From: Nymphalis io
Taxonomy: Eukaryota > Arthropoda > Insecta > Lepidoptera > Nymphalidae
Assembly: GCF_905147045.1 (NCBI RefSeq)
Contig: NC_065903.1
Span: forward strand, 5,022,001 to 5,086,000
Direction of reading: 5' to 3'
DNA: 64,000 bases
Program-made: the position numbers and the translations under genes
Notes under the pieces: model-generated
The model's database searches: none
What the model was told of the DNA's origin: nothing
Seen by the model: only the letters and a program-made list of their open reading frames with translations
Shown: piece after piece, positions 22,201 through 32,841 of the stretch
How the letters are laid out: the number at the start of each line of letters is the position of its first letter
Position numbering within the stretch: the first letter of the stretch is position 1

Positions 22201-24267
22201 ACTATACTAGTAATGTTTAGAAATATTATTAGCAATTATATTAATAAAAAAGTTTAAGTTTAAGAAACTAACTAAGCTTTTCGCCGGTTTCTCTCAGTTC
22301 TCAGGTATTTCTTCACAAATTGATGATATGTTATGACAATCAATAAGTATATTTAAAATATGCTTATTCATAATCTTTCATATAATTTATCAAAAAATGA
22401 TAATTGAGAATGAAAGCCTAGTATTAAGGTTTAGTTGTAGCTCGCTGGTTCAAAAGGGGGCAAGTATGATATTTTAGGTGCTCAATTTATAATTATAATT
22501 CGTCTGGTGATCAGCAGTGACGGAAAACATCCCGAGGTAACCAGTGCGGCGATGGTCATATAATTAAGAATGCTTTATTAAAGAAATTAAAGTTTCCAGT
22601 CTTATAATATGCCTAAAACAAATGGTGTCTTATTTTTTATTATTTTAAAATTTTTTCACTATCAAAATAGGCTATTTTCACATTCATTAAAGAAACTATA
22701 CTTAAACCTACCGTCTGAGATTAGTATTCTATAGTCCCCGTCAATAAATATTGCACATCGACGTTTGAAATAGATAATCTGCTAATTTCGGCTTCGTAGA
22801 GCGATTTCTGTATCGCAACTCGCACACTACCCATGTGAGGCGTCCAATTTAAAATATATATATAGAGTCGCGGAAATGAAGATGCTGCGTTGGATGTGTG
22901 GCGTTACGCGACTAGATCGCATTCGTAACGAGCACATCCGTGGTAGCCTTGGCGATGTTGTGAGGGACGATATGAGAGAGCACGATCTCACTTAGCACGC
23001 TTTAGATCGGGCAAAGTGGAGGCAAAGATGCAGGAAAGCGGACACTGGCGTTACTAGGCCGGGAAAACGCTAGGCAGAAGAAGAAGAAGATATAGAGTTG
23101 TAAAACTGCTAATTTTTAGTAATTTAAAGTTGTACGATGGTATCTTTAGTGTGTTGTTCTGTTGTAGTTATCAAAAACGCAGGGTGCGTTGTCGATATCT
23201 AGAACAGAAAACATCACAAATTACAACAAATTTGTTGAAAGACCCTCCAATTCAAACACCATTTCATTCAGACACGAAATTCCTGTTGGCTCAAAATTGA
23301 CGAAAACCCAGATTTACGATTACGACGTCCTCACAAGGAGAGTTTTACAGTTTTCGGTGGATACGGTACTTGTTGAACATGTGCACAGCGTTGCGATTGC
23401 CAACGTATCATTCGGATTTTAATCCAATTAAAAAAATGCTCTCAACTGAAAATCTATGTAGCCGCTAGAAACGTGGATATGAATTTAATTACAGTAAAAA
23501 TTATTGACTGAAAATATAAATATGATCGTTACTGAAGAATGGAAAAAGGTTTGCGATTATGCGATCAAATGTGTAAATGAATATCGAATAATACAACACG
23601 ATTTAGACAAGTACACTGATAGACTTGCGACAAATACAGCTGACAGTGACAATGATATTGACCTCATTGAGAGCACATACCAAGCTCCAAACATTCTACG
23701 TAATTCGCCAAAAAACATTGTCCAGTAAGGGAAATTATCTGTAGCACACTTTGATTAGGCATATGCAGGCTTCCTCACGATGTTTTCCTTTACTGAAAAG
23801 CACGAGATGAATTATAAACAGAAATTAATCACATGAAAATTCAGAGGTGCTTGCCCGGGTTTGAACCCACGTTTATCGGTTAAGATTCACATTCACGGTT
23901 CTTACCACTGGGCCATCTCGACTTAATTATATCGACCTACCTAATATCATCGAAATTCTGCCACATGTGTATTCCACCAACCCGCATTGCAGCAGCGTGG
24001 TGGAATAAGCTCCAAACCTTCTCCTAAAAAAGGGAGAGGAGGCCTTAGCCCAGCAGTGGGACATTTACAGGCTGTTACTTACTTACACTTTGATTATTAT
24101 CGAATACTTATTAAAATTATAAAAACTTTGATTATTTACGCGTCTCTTTCCAAAAGTGTTGGGGGCAAAATTAATGAAATAGGCGCATGTATATAATTGT
24201 ACAAAATCTCATTTTTCAGGATCAACCACCAACTTATCAGGAGTCTACGTCAAAGAAAGACAACTAA
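19250..24267 (+). CDS. WBP2: WW domain-binding protein 2 (WBP2)
   Basis: Adaptor and transcriptional co-activator that binds WW-domain proteins such as YAP/Yorkie and Nedd4-type ligases. Seven exons: 19250-19305, 19610-19784, 19884-20043, 20785-20915, 21111-21363, 22020-22102, 24220-24267. Total 906 nt, 301 residues (human 261). Exons 1-3 (residues 1-130) form the GRAM domain: FKGTKNGRMYLTTHRMIYNS, FSFPFIALQD, QPMFGANYIKG. The rest is Pro/Gly/Tyr-rich and carries four PPxY WW-ligands at residues 141-144, 191-194, 282-285 and 289-292; the last two are split by the final intron. Exon 5 holds a short tandem repeat built on MPPPGYPGN. Reading exon 3 into its intron gives a false 83-codon frame. 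The last intron (22103-24219) is filled with RTE, transposase and SINE debris. Confidence 0.95.
22862..23093 (+). mobile_element. RTE-like LINE 3' fragment
   Basis: The plus-strand translation EMKMLRWMCGVTRLDRIRNE followed by HIRGSLGDVVRDDMREHDL matches the C-terminal end of RTE-type retrotransposon reverse transcriptases as I know them. It then runs through a stop into a degenerate tail ending in the (GAA)n-like stretch at about 23076-23091, a common RTE 3' terminus. The copy is 5'-truncated and dead, in WBP2 intron 6. Confidence 0.75.
23160..23735 (+). pseudogene. Decayed DDE transposase (Tc1/mariner-like superfamily)
   Basis: Two plus-strand frames (from about 23189 and from 23504) are separated by stops and frameshifts. 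In the third frame around 23390-23460 the translation reads LRLPTYHSDFNPIKKML, which corresponds to the LPPYHPDxNPIE motif before the last catalytic residue of Tc1/mariner-like DDE transposases. The following frame has EEWKKVCDYAIKCVNEY and NTADSDND, like the C-terminal helix and acidic tail of such transposases. The upstream SISRTENITNYNKF frame may be older N-terminal sequence but is not diagnostic. It lies in the last WBP2 intron. Confidence 0.6.
23758..23925 (-). mobile_element. tRNA-derived SINE, 5' part, minus strand
   Basis: Same family as the complete copy at 56.3-56.6 kb. Read on the minus strand it begins with the tRNA-like head (GTCGAGATGGCCCAGTGGT, box A; box B complement GGGTTTGAACCC at about 23859-23870) and breaks off after the CATCGTGAGGAAGCCTGCAT body segment. 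The 3' tail is missing. Confidence 0.75.
23947..24085 (+). mobile_element. SINE 3' tail, plus strand
   Basis: The 3' half of the same SINE family in the opposite orientation to its neighbour at 23758-23925. It runs from the CCAACCCGCATTG segment through GGAATAAGCTCCAAACC and AGCCCAGCAGTGGGACA, ending in a short (TTAC)n tail near 24075-24087. With the preceding head fragment it forms a head-to-head rearranged pair. Confidence 0.75.
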
Positions 24268-24662
24268 AGCACTGTCCTCACTACCACATGGACCCTCCCC
24301 GCCACACGGCTTATATTAATTCAAATGAGACTAATTAAGCTTTGAATGTTGTTTCACAAAATATAATTATTGCAATTAGAGTCAGTGGCAAAAATATAAA
24401 AATATTTGCCTTTACACATTCCAATATTCTATGGTGGCTAATAAATTGTGCTAGTAAATTATAAGGCTGTTTTTAATCACTTACAAGCTAAAACACATGT
24501 TACCAAAGTAAAAAAACATGTTTGATTGTAAAATAAGATTTATTGGTGTTAAAAGTATTATATAATCTAAACAACGTTAGAGTTTGTTGATATTCTTTTA
24601 TTTATTTAAAATGTAATTTTCAGTCAGTGTTTCTGCTTTTTTAACATTATATAGTATATGTA

Positions 24663-24668
24663 AATAAA
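24663..24668 (+). terminator. Likely WBP2 polyadenylation signal
   Basis: AATAAA about 395 bases after the WBP2 stop, in AT-rich sequence with no other gene feature before it. Another AATAAA near 24918 belongs to the flank of the RTE fragment and is a less likely alternative. Confidence 0.45.
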
Positions 24669-24929
24669 CTAATCTATTTAATAGAGATTGATTGTTATAT
24701 AAAAAGTTAGAGCTATTTTGCTGTAGAAAATGTTTGTTCTACAATTATTTATTTAAATTATAATTCACTATTAATAAATTGTATTCAAATATTTCATAAT
24801 TGTTTTAATAATTTTTTAAATATTGTTGACAAAGATATTTACAATTTACTATAAATTATTAATATTCAATCATTGTTGTACTGAATTAAATATCCGTTTA
24901 GAGATGGTAAAACCGAAATAAAATAAATT

Positions 24930-25312
24930 TATCAATCAATCAATCAATCAACAGCCAATCGTTGTCCACTGCTGAACATAGGCCTCTCCCAAGGTGCGCC
25001 AAAGCTCCCTGTCCTCCGCCTTCCGCATCCAGTTGGTGCCCGCCACCTTCTTAAGGTCGTCGGTCCACCTGGCTGGAGGGCGACCTACGCTGCGCTTGCC
25101 GATTCGCGGTCTCCACTCTAGGTCTCGTCTGCTCCAACGGCCATCGGTCCTACTACATACGTGACCAGCCCACTGCCACTTCAGCCTGCTAATTTTGCAA
25201 GCTATGTCGGTGACTCCGGTTCTTTTCCGGATAATCTCATTTCTGATCTTATCCTTCAAAGATACTCCGAGCATAGCTCGCTCCATAGCACGCTGAGCGA
25301 CTTAGAATTTGT
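24930..25312 (-). mobile_element. RTE-like LINE 3' end with (GATT)n tail
   Basis: The minus-strand frame (25286-24948) encodes the C-terminal end of an RTE-clade reverse transcriptase: RAMLGVSLKDKIRNEIIRKR, LKWQWAGHVCSRTDGRW, RPRIGKRSVGRPPARWTDDL, YVQQWTTIG. It stops just before the microsatellite tail that reads (TCAA)n on the plus strand at 24930-24951. The frame is intact over 112 codons. The element is severely 5'-truncated, and a different fragment from the one at 22.9 kb. Confidence 0.85.
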
Positions 25313-25839
25313 GGACTAAATAAATTTATGGAGGATTGGAATTATATTAGTTTCTCTGTCTGCGGAATTATAGTTATTTTTATTCATGGATCGCAAACCA
25401 ATTTATAAAATGCCTTAACCGATATAGATGCATTTACTGATATAATTGATTTAAACTATAATCGCCACCCGGATGGTTAACATAATTAGTTTTACCTTAA
25501 GGATAATCTTAAAGAACCTTAAAAATAGCGATATCATAGAAGAAGGTCCGTTTTAAGTTCGTAATCTTGCACTTAAAAGAAGTGATTAAATGTCAGTATT
25601 GAATATAGAAGATCAACTGATTTTTATGTCAATAATGAAAATTTCATGTGTCATTTTAAAATATTAAAACTTAATAAATATAAAAATGAAATTTTAATAG
25701 AAATGAAGTAGACTTAGTCAATACCATTTGTTTTTCATAATATGGGTAAGTTTTTGATGCAAGACGTAATAATTTTTAATTAACAGCTTTGTACAAAAAG
25801 TCTGCGTCTGTAGATTTATATGATAACAAAGCCAGCCTC

Positions 25840-26462
25840 TATAAAATCTGCCACTCAAGTATACAAAAGTTCAATTGCAGTTTCATTATTAATTATTTAA
25901 ATAATTATTGTGTTATGTACTCTCTAAACAGGCGTTGAACTTTTGTACAAAGTTGTATACAAATAATTGGTTTAATAATTTACCATTAGTCTGTTGCGAG
26001 AAACTTATCAATGTGTTTCTTTTCACTTTAGCTTTAAAGTTGTACCTGTAGGATCGAAAGATCTTGTTCATTATCTAAATAAGTAAAATATAATGTGAAC
26101 AACTGCCATTAGTAGAATAAATTCGTGTTTTTTTTAATATAATGATTATTGATTTTAAATAAATAGAAAGCAGACTTTAAATTAGGTCACGTGAGATATT
26201 GGTATCAATTGAATTGGTATTAGTTAAGTCTCTTTATTTTATACTATGAATATCATAATACACAAATAAAACTAATCGAGTGAAATGTAACCTACGTAGA
26301 TTGGTCTGACCGGGCCTTACACCATATACTTACATAATATGTTGTATTACTCGTATATAATCGGGACAAAATATGTGCTATAAAAATGTTAAATATCAAG
26401 TGACTTATAAGTTGGTAAGTAATAATTTTTGCATAAAAATAATTCTGAGTGGCAGATTTATA
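25840..26462. mobile_element. 0.6 kb MITE-like element with 14-bp terminal inverted repeats
   Basis: AAATCTGCCACTCA at 25844-25857 is exactly inverted as TGAGTGGCAGATTT at 26446-26459, and both arms are flanked by TATA-like bases consistent with a TA target duplication. Just inside the left end is a second foldback: TACAAAAGTTCAA (25862-25874) inverted at 25935-25947 around the palindrome TAATTATTTAAATAATTA (25890-25907). No open frame is present. It lies directly upstream of the first CAAX-ended ORF and may overlap that gene's intron or promoter. Confidence 0.5.
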
Positions 26463-26550
26463 ATAATTTTAATGCTAGCAAGTTGTTATTATATTTTATC
26501 AGCATAATATTAATTTTCTTATATATTTCCTCAGAGATATAACTATACCA

Positions 26551-26967
26551 ATGGCGCCTCATCCTCCGTGTACGCCAACAGCATCATGTATCCCAATACG
26601 ATGTCATCCTACTCCACCGCCATGTCAAAATCCGGAACGATGTTTAAAACGGACGACGTCAAAAGGCTTAAAGCCATGTCGGAGCGCAGTTTCTATCATG
26701 GCCACCAAGTCGAAGACACATTGTGGTAGTTGCGGCAAGTTTAAACCTACCGATTCTGACCCAAGAAATGTAAAAGCTGTCGACAAATTTTTAAAACAGA
26801 AATCTAAGGAAGCGAAAATGAAAAAGCAAGATAGATTAACGGGGAGTCACAGTTACACAAATTACTCTAAAAAACAAGGCACGCCAAGAGCAAAGGGCGA
26901 GTGTTGCCCTGGTAAAGGCCATAGAGGACGGGTGAAAAGAGAGACAAAATGCTGTGAAATTCTTTAA
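26551..26967 (+). CDS. Small Cys-rich basic protein ending in a CAAX box (copy 1)
   Basis: I do not recognise this protein. The frame from ATG 26551 to the stop at 26967 gives 138 residues. It remains open upstream to a CAG/AG acceptor at 26532-26536, so the true N-terminus may come from an earlier exon. The N-terminal third is Cys/Pro-rich, with the core PPPCQNPERC (Pro-Cys-x-Asn-Pro-Glu-Arg-Cys). The middle has THCGSCGKF, and the C-terminal half is Lys/Arg-rich. The last residues are TKCCEIL, a Cys pair forming a CAAX-like box (CEIL) after a basic stretch, as in prenylated proteins. An AATAAA follows the stop. The next ORF at 27.4 kb shares the PC-x-[DN]-PE-[KR]-C core and a CC-x-x-x end, so the two look like diverged tandem copies or alternative terminal exons of one gene. 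Confidence 0.55.
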   Translation: MAPHPPCTPTASCIPIRCHPTPPPCQNPERCLKRTTSKGLKPCRSAVSIMATKSKTHCGSCGKFKPTDSDPRNVKAVDKFLKQKSKEAKMKKQDRLTGSHSYTNYSKKQGTPRAKGECCPGKGHRGRVKRETKCCEIL

Positions 26968-26989
26968 GGAATTATCTCAATTACTTCTT

Positions 26990-26995
26990 AATAAA
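26990..26995 (+). terminator. Polyadenylation signal after CAAX ORF copy 1
   Basis: AATAAA 23 bases after the stop of the 26.5 kb ORF supports a transcript ending here, separate from the 27.4 kb ORF. Confidence 0.55.
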
Positions 26996-27439
26996 GTTCG
27001 TAGAATTGACGCTGAATATCCATATGTAAAATAGAAATATAACTATTTATGTTAATGTTTTAGAAATAAACGTTATTGCTCCTTCAATTATGTAGTTTCA
27101 TCAATACACACCACTACGCAATATCCACCACTTAAATTGTCAATGTACCGCTTACCATGGTAAATAAAGTATTGTGTCCCATGTGTATGTAATAACAATT
27201 GCTTACTATTTCAATCCACGCTTCGCAATACAATGTATTATTGTTTGGCGATAGAATAACCGGTGAATTGGCGATATTAAACCTCAACGGGTCACAGAGC
27301 TCTATTAACCAGTACTTAGGTGTTTCGAACATAAATATATCCATATAAATTTGTTTCTGAGAATAAATATCATATTTGAATACCGATAATAATCATCAGT
27401 ACTTAAAATGATAACTGATTTAGAGTTATTAATTTTCAG

Positions 27440-27771
27440 CCGTCAATTCATCAAAAAGTCTTAAGCCTTGCATATCAGAACCAACATGCAGTATTCACAA
27501 GCATCGACCAAGACCTGCACCATGTCCAGACCCTGAAAAGTGCTACAAAAAATGCATTAAAACCAAAAGCAAAAATAAATGCCCTAGTGCAATGGATACA
27601 GTCAGTCGATTGGGTTCGCCCTGCGAGTGCGCAAGGATACAATCTAAGGATTCTCGTCTGAGCACCAATAGAACCAATAAGACACATAAGAAACGGCTAC
27701 GAAAAGCTTATAAGCAACGTTCAATGGAATCGCGATGGAAAAGACAAAAGAAATGTTGTACTATTATTTGA
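27440..27771 (+). CDS. Small Cys-rich basic protein ending in a CAAX box (copy 2, terminal exon)
   Basis: Unrecognised. An acceptor AATTTTCAG at 27431-27439 opens a frame from 27442 to TGA at 27769-27771 (109 residues plus a split codon), with no ATG near its start; the first internal Met is far in. This suggests a spliced terminal exon. It contains EPTCSIHKHRPRPAPCPDPE and then KCYKKC, matching the Cys/Pro core of the 26.5 kb ORF. It continues Lys/Arg-rich and ends KKCCTII, again a CC-x-x-x end with a CAAX-like CTII box. Both exons can be read in phase 1 from an upstream donor; one candidate is ATGG|GTAAGT at 25742-25750. No canonical AATAAA follows within 150 bases. Confidence 0.5.
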
Positions 27772-29640
27772 TATAGAAGACTTGTAATGCAATTTAAAAA
27801 ATAGGCTTATATACATATCTATTTCTTGGCTTTGTCATTTATTTATTCATATTTAAATAGATAAAATGTATGACTGGAATGTCTTTTATTTTTTTATCAT
27901 GAATAGGTATGTTAATTAAAATTAGAATCGAAGTCTTGCAATTGAATATATAGAAAGTCAAAGGATAATTTAGAAATGAAATGGTTTGCGGTATAAATTA
28001 TTTATTATAGAACGGGTTAGAACGAAAAACGAAGTACGTAAATAAGGGTTTGGGCTTATCCAGGATTATGTCAATACGTGTAAGTCGAAATCTAGGTTCT
28101 ATCTTAGGCTTAAATTATTTAGTTTTAGTTATACAAGGTATCTAATGAAAAAAAATCATTAAATATTTATTAAGTACTATTTTTGCATTTTAGAGCATAA
28201 TGTGTTTTGTGCGGACCCATTTAGTTTGCAATAGCAGGATTATGTATAGTTTGAAACGAAATACATCAGTATACTGATTCTTAAAACTTGAATTAAAACG
28301 TGTTTCTAGATTTTGTATATATGTTCATTTTCATTATTAAAGCACGTTATTGAAAATTCACAGCATAAATAATTAAATAAACGACTCGCTGTTTGTGTTG
28401 ATTCTTGTGCATTTTATCTCTCGAAAAGTCCAATATTACTTTAGTACCAGCAAACATTAAACAAATATTCATGAACTGTCATATTTTTATAGACAACTAC
28501 GCTAAATCACCTTATAATGAAATTGATAAATAAATGACAAAACTCAAAATAAAAATAGTTAAAATAATGCTGGAATGCGATAAATTAATGCAGATATTTT
28601 ATCTCAATAAATATATAAACTAAATTGCCAAATGTCCAAAATACTTTGAAGTTAATTAAAAAATCTTCGATAAGAAGAATAGCAGAGCAGAAGCATTCTA
28701 GGTACCTATCACGCTTTCGCTCTTCTCGTCAAGTTTTGTTTTAAAATCTACATACGTGATTTAAAATCTCGACCTGGTGTTATTAGAAGAAGATTAAAAA
28801 TCTTAATAAGATTAGACGAATAGTGTAATATAATAATGAGACTATTTTTTGCCCTTAATATCGACAAAAACAACCATAAAATTCGAGCGTACTAATAAAA
28901 TAAATGTCAATCAATTGAATGAAGTAAATAATATTCGAGACTTCGGAGTCATCTTGGAAATTAAATCGAGCTTATTGTATATATAGTTTTATAGATAAGT
29001 CAAATTTTAAATATATTAGAAACAAATAATATTATTCTTTAATGCATATAATATAGACGCTTTTTGATAAATGTATACACATCGATAAAAAATATCGATA
29101 AAAATAAGAATAGGTATGTGATTATATTTCTATCATGTAAAATGTCTAAAATAAAAATAGAAGAAAATTAAGCTATTTTTTATTAATTAGATATGTAATA
29201 AAAAAATAATTTAATAGAAAATAAATAAGAAAACATTAACCAACAAAGACTATCTACGGCTGTGTAGTGTCTAACAATTTGTATTACTGGCAATCCTGTA
29301 AGAATAATAAACAACGCCTTTATTATGAGCGATAAAGTAATAAAAAAATACCGTATATTTTAAAAACACTAAAAAAGAAGCAAAAGAAGTTTATATATCG
29401 ATTTCAAAATCGATATCTCCATCGACACGACGAACGAAATTATTGAATGCAGAACATCTCTATGATCATCTAGAGCTGCAAATGCAAAATTAGCATTTAC
29501 ACAGTAAAGAGAAAGACTAAATTTTGTGGTAGTGAATGAGTGGCACGTAAATTATTGGCATTATTTAAAAAAATCGGTTTCTTCGATCTTATTTATAAGA
29601 TTTTTCATAACATTTGAAGTGAAATAAAAATATCTTAATT
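27772..29640. other. AT-rich spacer
   Basis: No gene, RNA gene or recognised repeat. Two ATCGATA-type words cluster around 29080-29100 and again at 29395-29415. They are short and could be chance or promoter elements of the candidate exon that follows. Confidence 0.5.
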
Positions 29641-29649
29641 TTTATATCC

Positions 29650-29895
29650 GAGCCTTGTTGGCCTGGATTATTGACGTTTTGTGAGTCGGGAATAGGCTGC
29701 TGAATGCTGTTTGTGTCGGTCTGTTGGGTGTGCGGTGTTACGAATATTTATTAAAAATAGTATTTTTAATACTTAATAATTGTGATAAGTGCCAAATTGT
29801 GTGTAATATTTTATATTTAAAAATGTGGTTTAAATTAGCACTGATGTGGCAAACCGGATTGCACCAAGTTGGTGAAAACGTGACTCTGTTTTAAG
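29650..29895 (+). other. Candidate non-coding first exon (possibly of the neurabin gene)
   Basis: A stretch of more balanced base composition ends in AAG|GTCAGT (donor at 29896), in otherwise very AT-rich DNA. It contains a 23-codon upstream-ORF-like frame (29823-29894, MWFKLALMWQTGLHQVGENV...) whose stop touches the donor. The next + strand gene downstream with a 5' UTR acceptor is neurabin (CAG at 38637-38639). Linking the two is inference; transcript data would be needed to prove it. Confidence 0.35.
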
Positions 29896-31943
29896 GTCAG
29901 TATCGTATTATCTTTTCTATTAATTTCCAATAGTAAAAAAGATATCCATCACAGATCAAAAACTTATTATTTTTACTTTATACTAAAAAAATGTTAAAGC
30001 TTAAATTTTAATAAACAGAATTGGTAATATGAAATCCTAGCAATAACTGTAGAGAAATTTCATGTATCACATCGCAAAATATAAATCAATAAATGTTACA
30101 AATTGGGTACTTCCAAAGTTATTACTTAAGAAATATTTTAAACTTCTACAAACTTAAAAAATAGTATTAATTGATAATAAACTAAAATATATAAATATAT
30201 TTTAATGAATATATAATATTTGTATAATGATTGTATTCGGAACTGTTATTTAAAGAATATTTTTTTGTAATATTTATTAAATATCAATAATTATATCACT
30301 TATTAGCCACATTAGTGAGTACAAGTTGTATCATGATTAATACAACTGTACTTTTTCTATTGTTTCTTGATTTTTAATGAAAGAACATAATTATTGATAC
30401 TATAGTAGTAATTATTTATAATTATAATTCTGTTGATTAAAAAGTCATCAAATATAGCAGCATAGACTAAGAAATAAATTAATTCGCCATATTTTATTAA
30501 TTTCAAAATATTTAAATATAACACAAGCAATAATCACAGCTTTCAATGGAGCTTATGTAGGTAATTTGTTTTGTCTATCTTATATCTTATCACCATTTGC
30601 GTTCCTTTATCCCACAATATAGTATGTCAAGTCTGACTAAGTCAAGGCACATTATCCTCTTACAATAATCTCTGTCTTGTTAAATTCTGAGACTTGAGTT
30701 CTCTTTTCCTTCACATGTCATATCTCACATTCCATCCACTTTTTGAAGTTTTACTCTTCCATTATAACCACTCAGATTTATTATTTATGTGCTATTATGT
30801 CATTTATCCCTTACCATAATATGTCAATAATACTATTTTATTTATTAACTGAAAATTAGCTTTTTCTGCTGTACTGTAATAGTAATAATTATTACTATAA
30901 AAATGTTTTGTGCAAAGAATCTAAATTAATTCCAATAGAATAGAAATCATCCTTAAATGTTATTAAGTCGTTAAGACTACAAATATTATAATTTTTTTTC
31001 TTATTATCTTTTGAATCATAATAAAAAATATCACTTAAATCTAATTTCAATATTAATACTGTTTTGCTTTGTAAGAAGTATTGTAATAATTCTTGTAATT
31101 TTTTTTTTATATAACTAAGTCTTGATATTATTTTTGTTATGTAAATTTAACACAATTCCTAAGTTTGACTGAGAATTTTATTTATTTTAATATAATAGCT
31201 ATACTTAAAAGTGGATTTTGTAAGTTACTGATAAAAATTTTCAAATAAAAATATGTGCTATGTTTTGTTCATATATTTTTGTATTCTGTTTGTGGTTTCT
31301 AAATTTGAAAGGATATGTAGTATATTGACTGTTTGTTATACAATAAAACAATAATCTTAAGTAATGAATGTAGTAATAACATATAATTAGTGAAATCTGA
31401 TTAAAAGTGGTAGGGATAAATGATAATGATCCCTTGAGTCTTTGTTAATTTAGGTTGCAAGGAAATTTGTAGTAAAATACTGTAAATGTTCTTCTTTTAT
31501 TATTATTATTTTTAATTAGCATATTTGTTTCTATTTAAAATTGGATATACCAGTGGTTAGCCCCTATTTCTAAAGATTAAATTGAAATTTTAACATTACT
31601 TCATAAATAAGTTGTTACTATTAGGCAGTTATTGATTTATAAGTATAAAAGAAAATTAATTTATTCCATGAATCAAGACTCTTGATTATGTATGTAAATC
31701 TAACAGTGGCTAATTTCTTATTAGGCTAGCCAGACTGCAATTTATGTTAACTTAATAAATGTTTGCATAATTAGAAAATCCAATTAATTTTATTATTATA
31801 AATTTTTAATTATTTTGTTAAGAACATAGACTGATATTTGTCTTGATTTTTATCTTAATTATTTTTTCTAACCATTTAAACATTATTATTACTAAATAAA
31901 AAAAAATCACTTTTACTAATGGCCCAATTTATGAGACCTATTT
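29896..31943. other. AT-rich region, nothing recognised
   Basis: Two kilobases of low-complexity AT-rich sequence without a credible frame or repeat. It is probably intron of the neurabin gene if the 29.7 kb exon belongs to that gene. Confidence 0.45.
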
Positions 31944-32125
31944 TTTTAACGCTGGAAAAACGCGTTACGCGTTTCCCCCACAAGAACAGTGGGGGGGTAA
32001 GTGGGGCTCGCCGGTGTCCAAGGCGCCGAGGGCGCTCCAAACATCCCCACTAAAAAACCAGCGGTACCTTTTCCGTCTTGACGAGGGGCGCCACGTGATC
32101 GCTTTCGCATGTTACCGTGAAAATT
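31944..32125. repeat. GC-rich island, likely interspersed repeat fragment
   Basis: The sequence abruptly becomes GC-rich (aacgctggaaaaacgcgtt, then gtgggggggtaagtggggct) and returns to AT-rich DNA at 32125. The words resemble an interspersed sequence I associate with lepidopteran genomes, but I cannot name the family. A 73-codon minus frame across it is not convincing as a gene. Confidence 0.4.
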
Positions 32126-32766
32126 TATTAGACCTAAGTTAACACTAGGTAGTAAATAAAATTTCAAAGTGGCTTATAATAATATTTATATGTATAGAGC
32201 ATTCAGGTAATTGTTATTAGTTTCGGTAGCATTTGTGGCAAAATGTCTTATAATATTCACCTTTGATCAACTTAATACATACGTACATACATCTTCTTGA
32301 TGTATGTATGTATGTGTATCTACTAAATAAATTCGAATTTAAAAAAAAAAATCATTTAAGAAGTTAATTTTACTATGTATTTACTAATGATCAAAAAGAA
32401 AAGCAACAATTTTGAACTTATAATAAAAAAAATTCATTTATTCATTTACTCAATCATAAAAATTACGATAAATTTATTGTTAGGATTGCCATTAGATTAC
32501 GTATTTTCGTAGTTTTTAATTAAGATCGACTTTAAAACACAAGTACAGCAAAACCATTGTTGGCTATTTTCTTAGAAAACAAGAGAAATGCTTTGCGTGA
32601 TTGCGATTTTAAAATTTTTTACCGTATCAAAATTGAAATGGACGATAAGAACCATTTCTTAATGTGCATTTCAATACCTTTTAATTACTATTTAGTCATT
32701 TTATGTTGTGTTCTTATATTATAAAAAAAACTTGTGTCGTAATAAAAGACCCGAACTTGTTTATCA

Positions 32767-32841
32767 AAAGAGGGTGTAACGTGCCCAAGTGCCAAGAAGC
32801 TGACTTACACTCCGGTCCACCCTCCATTGAGCACCCTCTTT
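32767..32841. repeat. Inverted repeat, possible structured element
   Basis: AAAGAGGGTG at 32767-32776 is exactly inverted as CACCCTCTTT at 32832-32841. A nested GTGTAA/TTACAC pair (32774-32779 and 32805-32810) lies inside, overlapping the outer left arm. The 75-base unit is GC-richer than its flanks. It could be a small foldback element or a hairpin transcript; no other support is visible. Confidence 0.45.

Noticed and set aside
25787..25956. ctttgtacaaaaag-type words resembling recombination attachment sites
   Set aside because: They are part of the inverted-repeat foldback upstream of the CAAX ORF; no integrase or core overlap is present and the match is short.
27475..27687. 70-codon minus-strand frame
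   Set aside because: It is antisense to the CAAX-ended plus frame, which has an acceptor, a Cys-rich core shared with its neighbour and a matched C-terminus.
32280..32330. ACATACATC/GATGTATGT hairpin near 32285-32307
   Set aside because: It is a simple (GTAT)n-type microsatellite foldback; such hairpins arise from low complexity.
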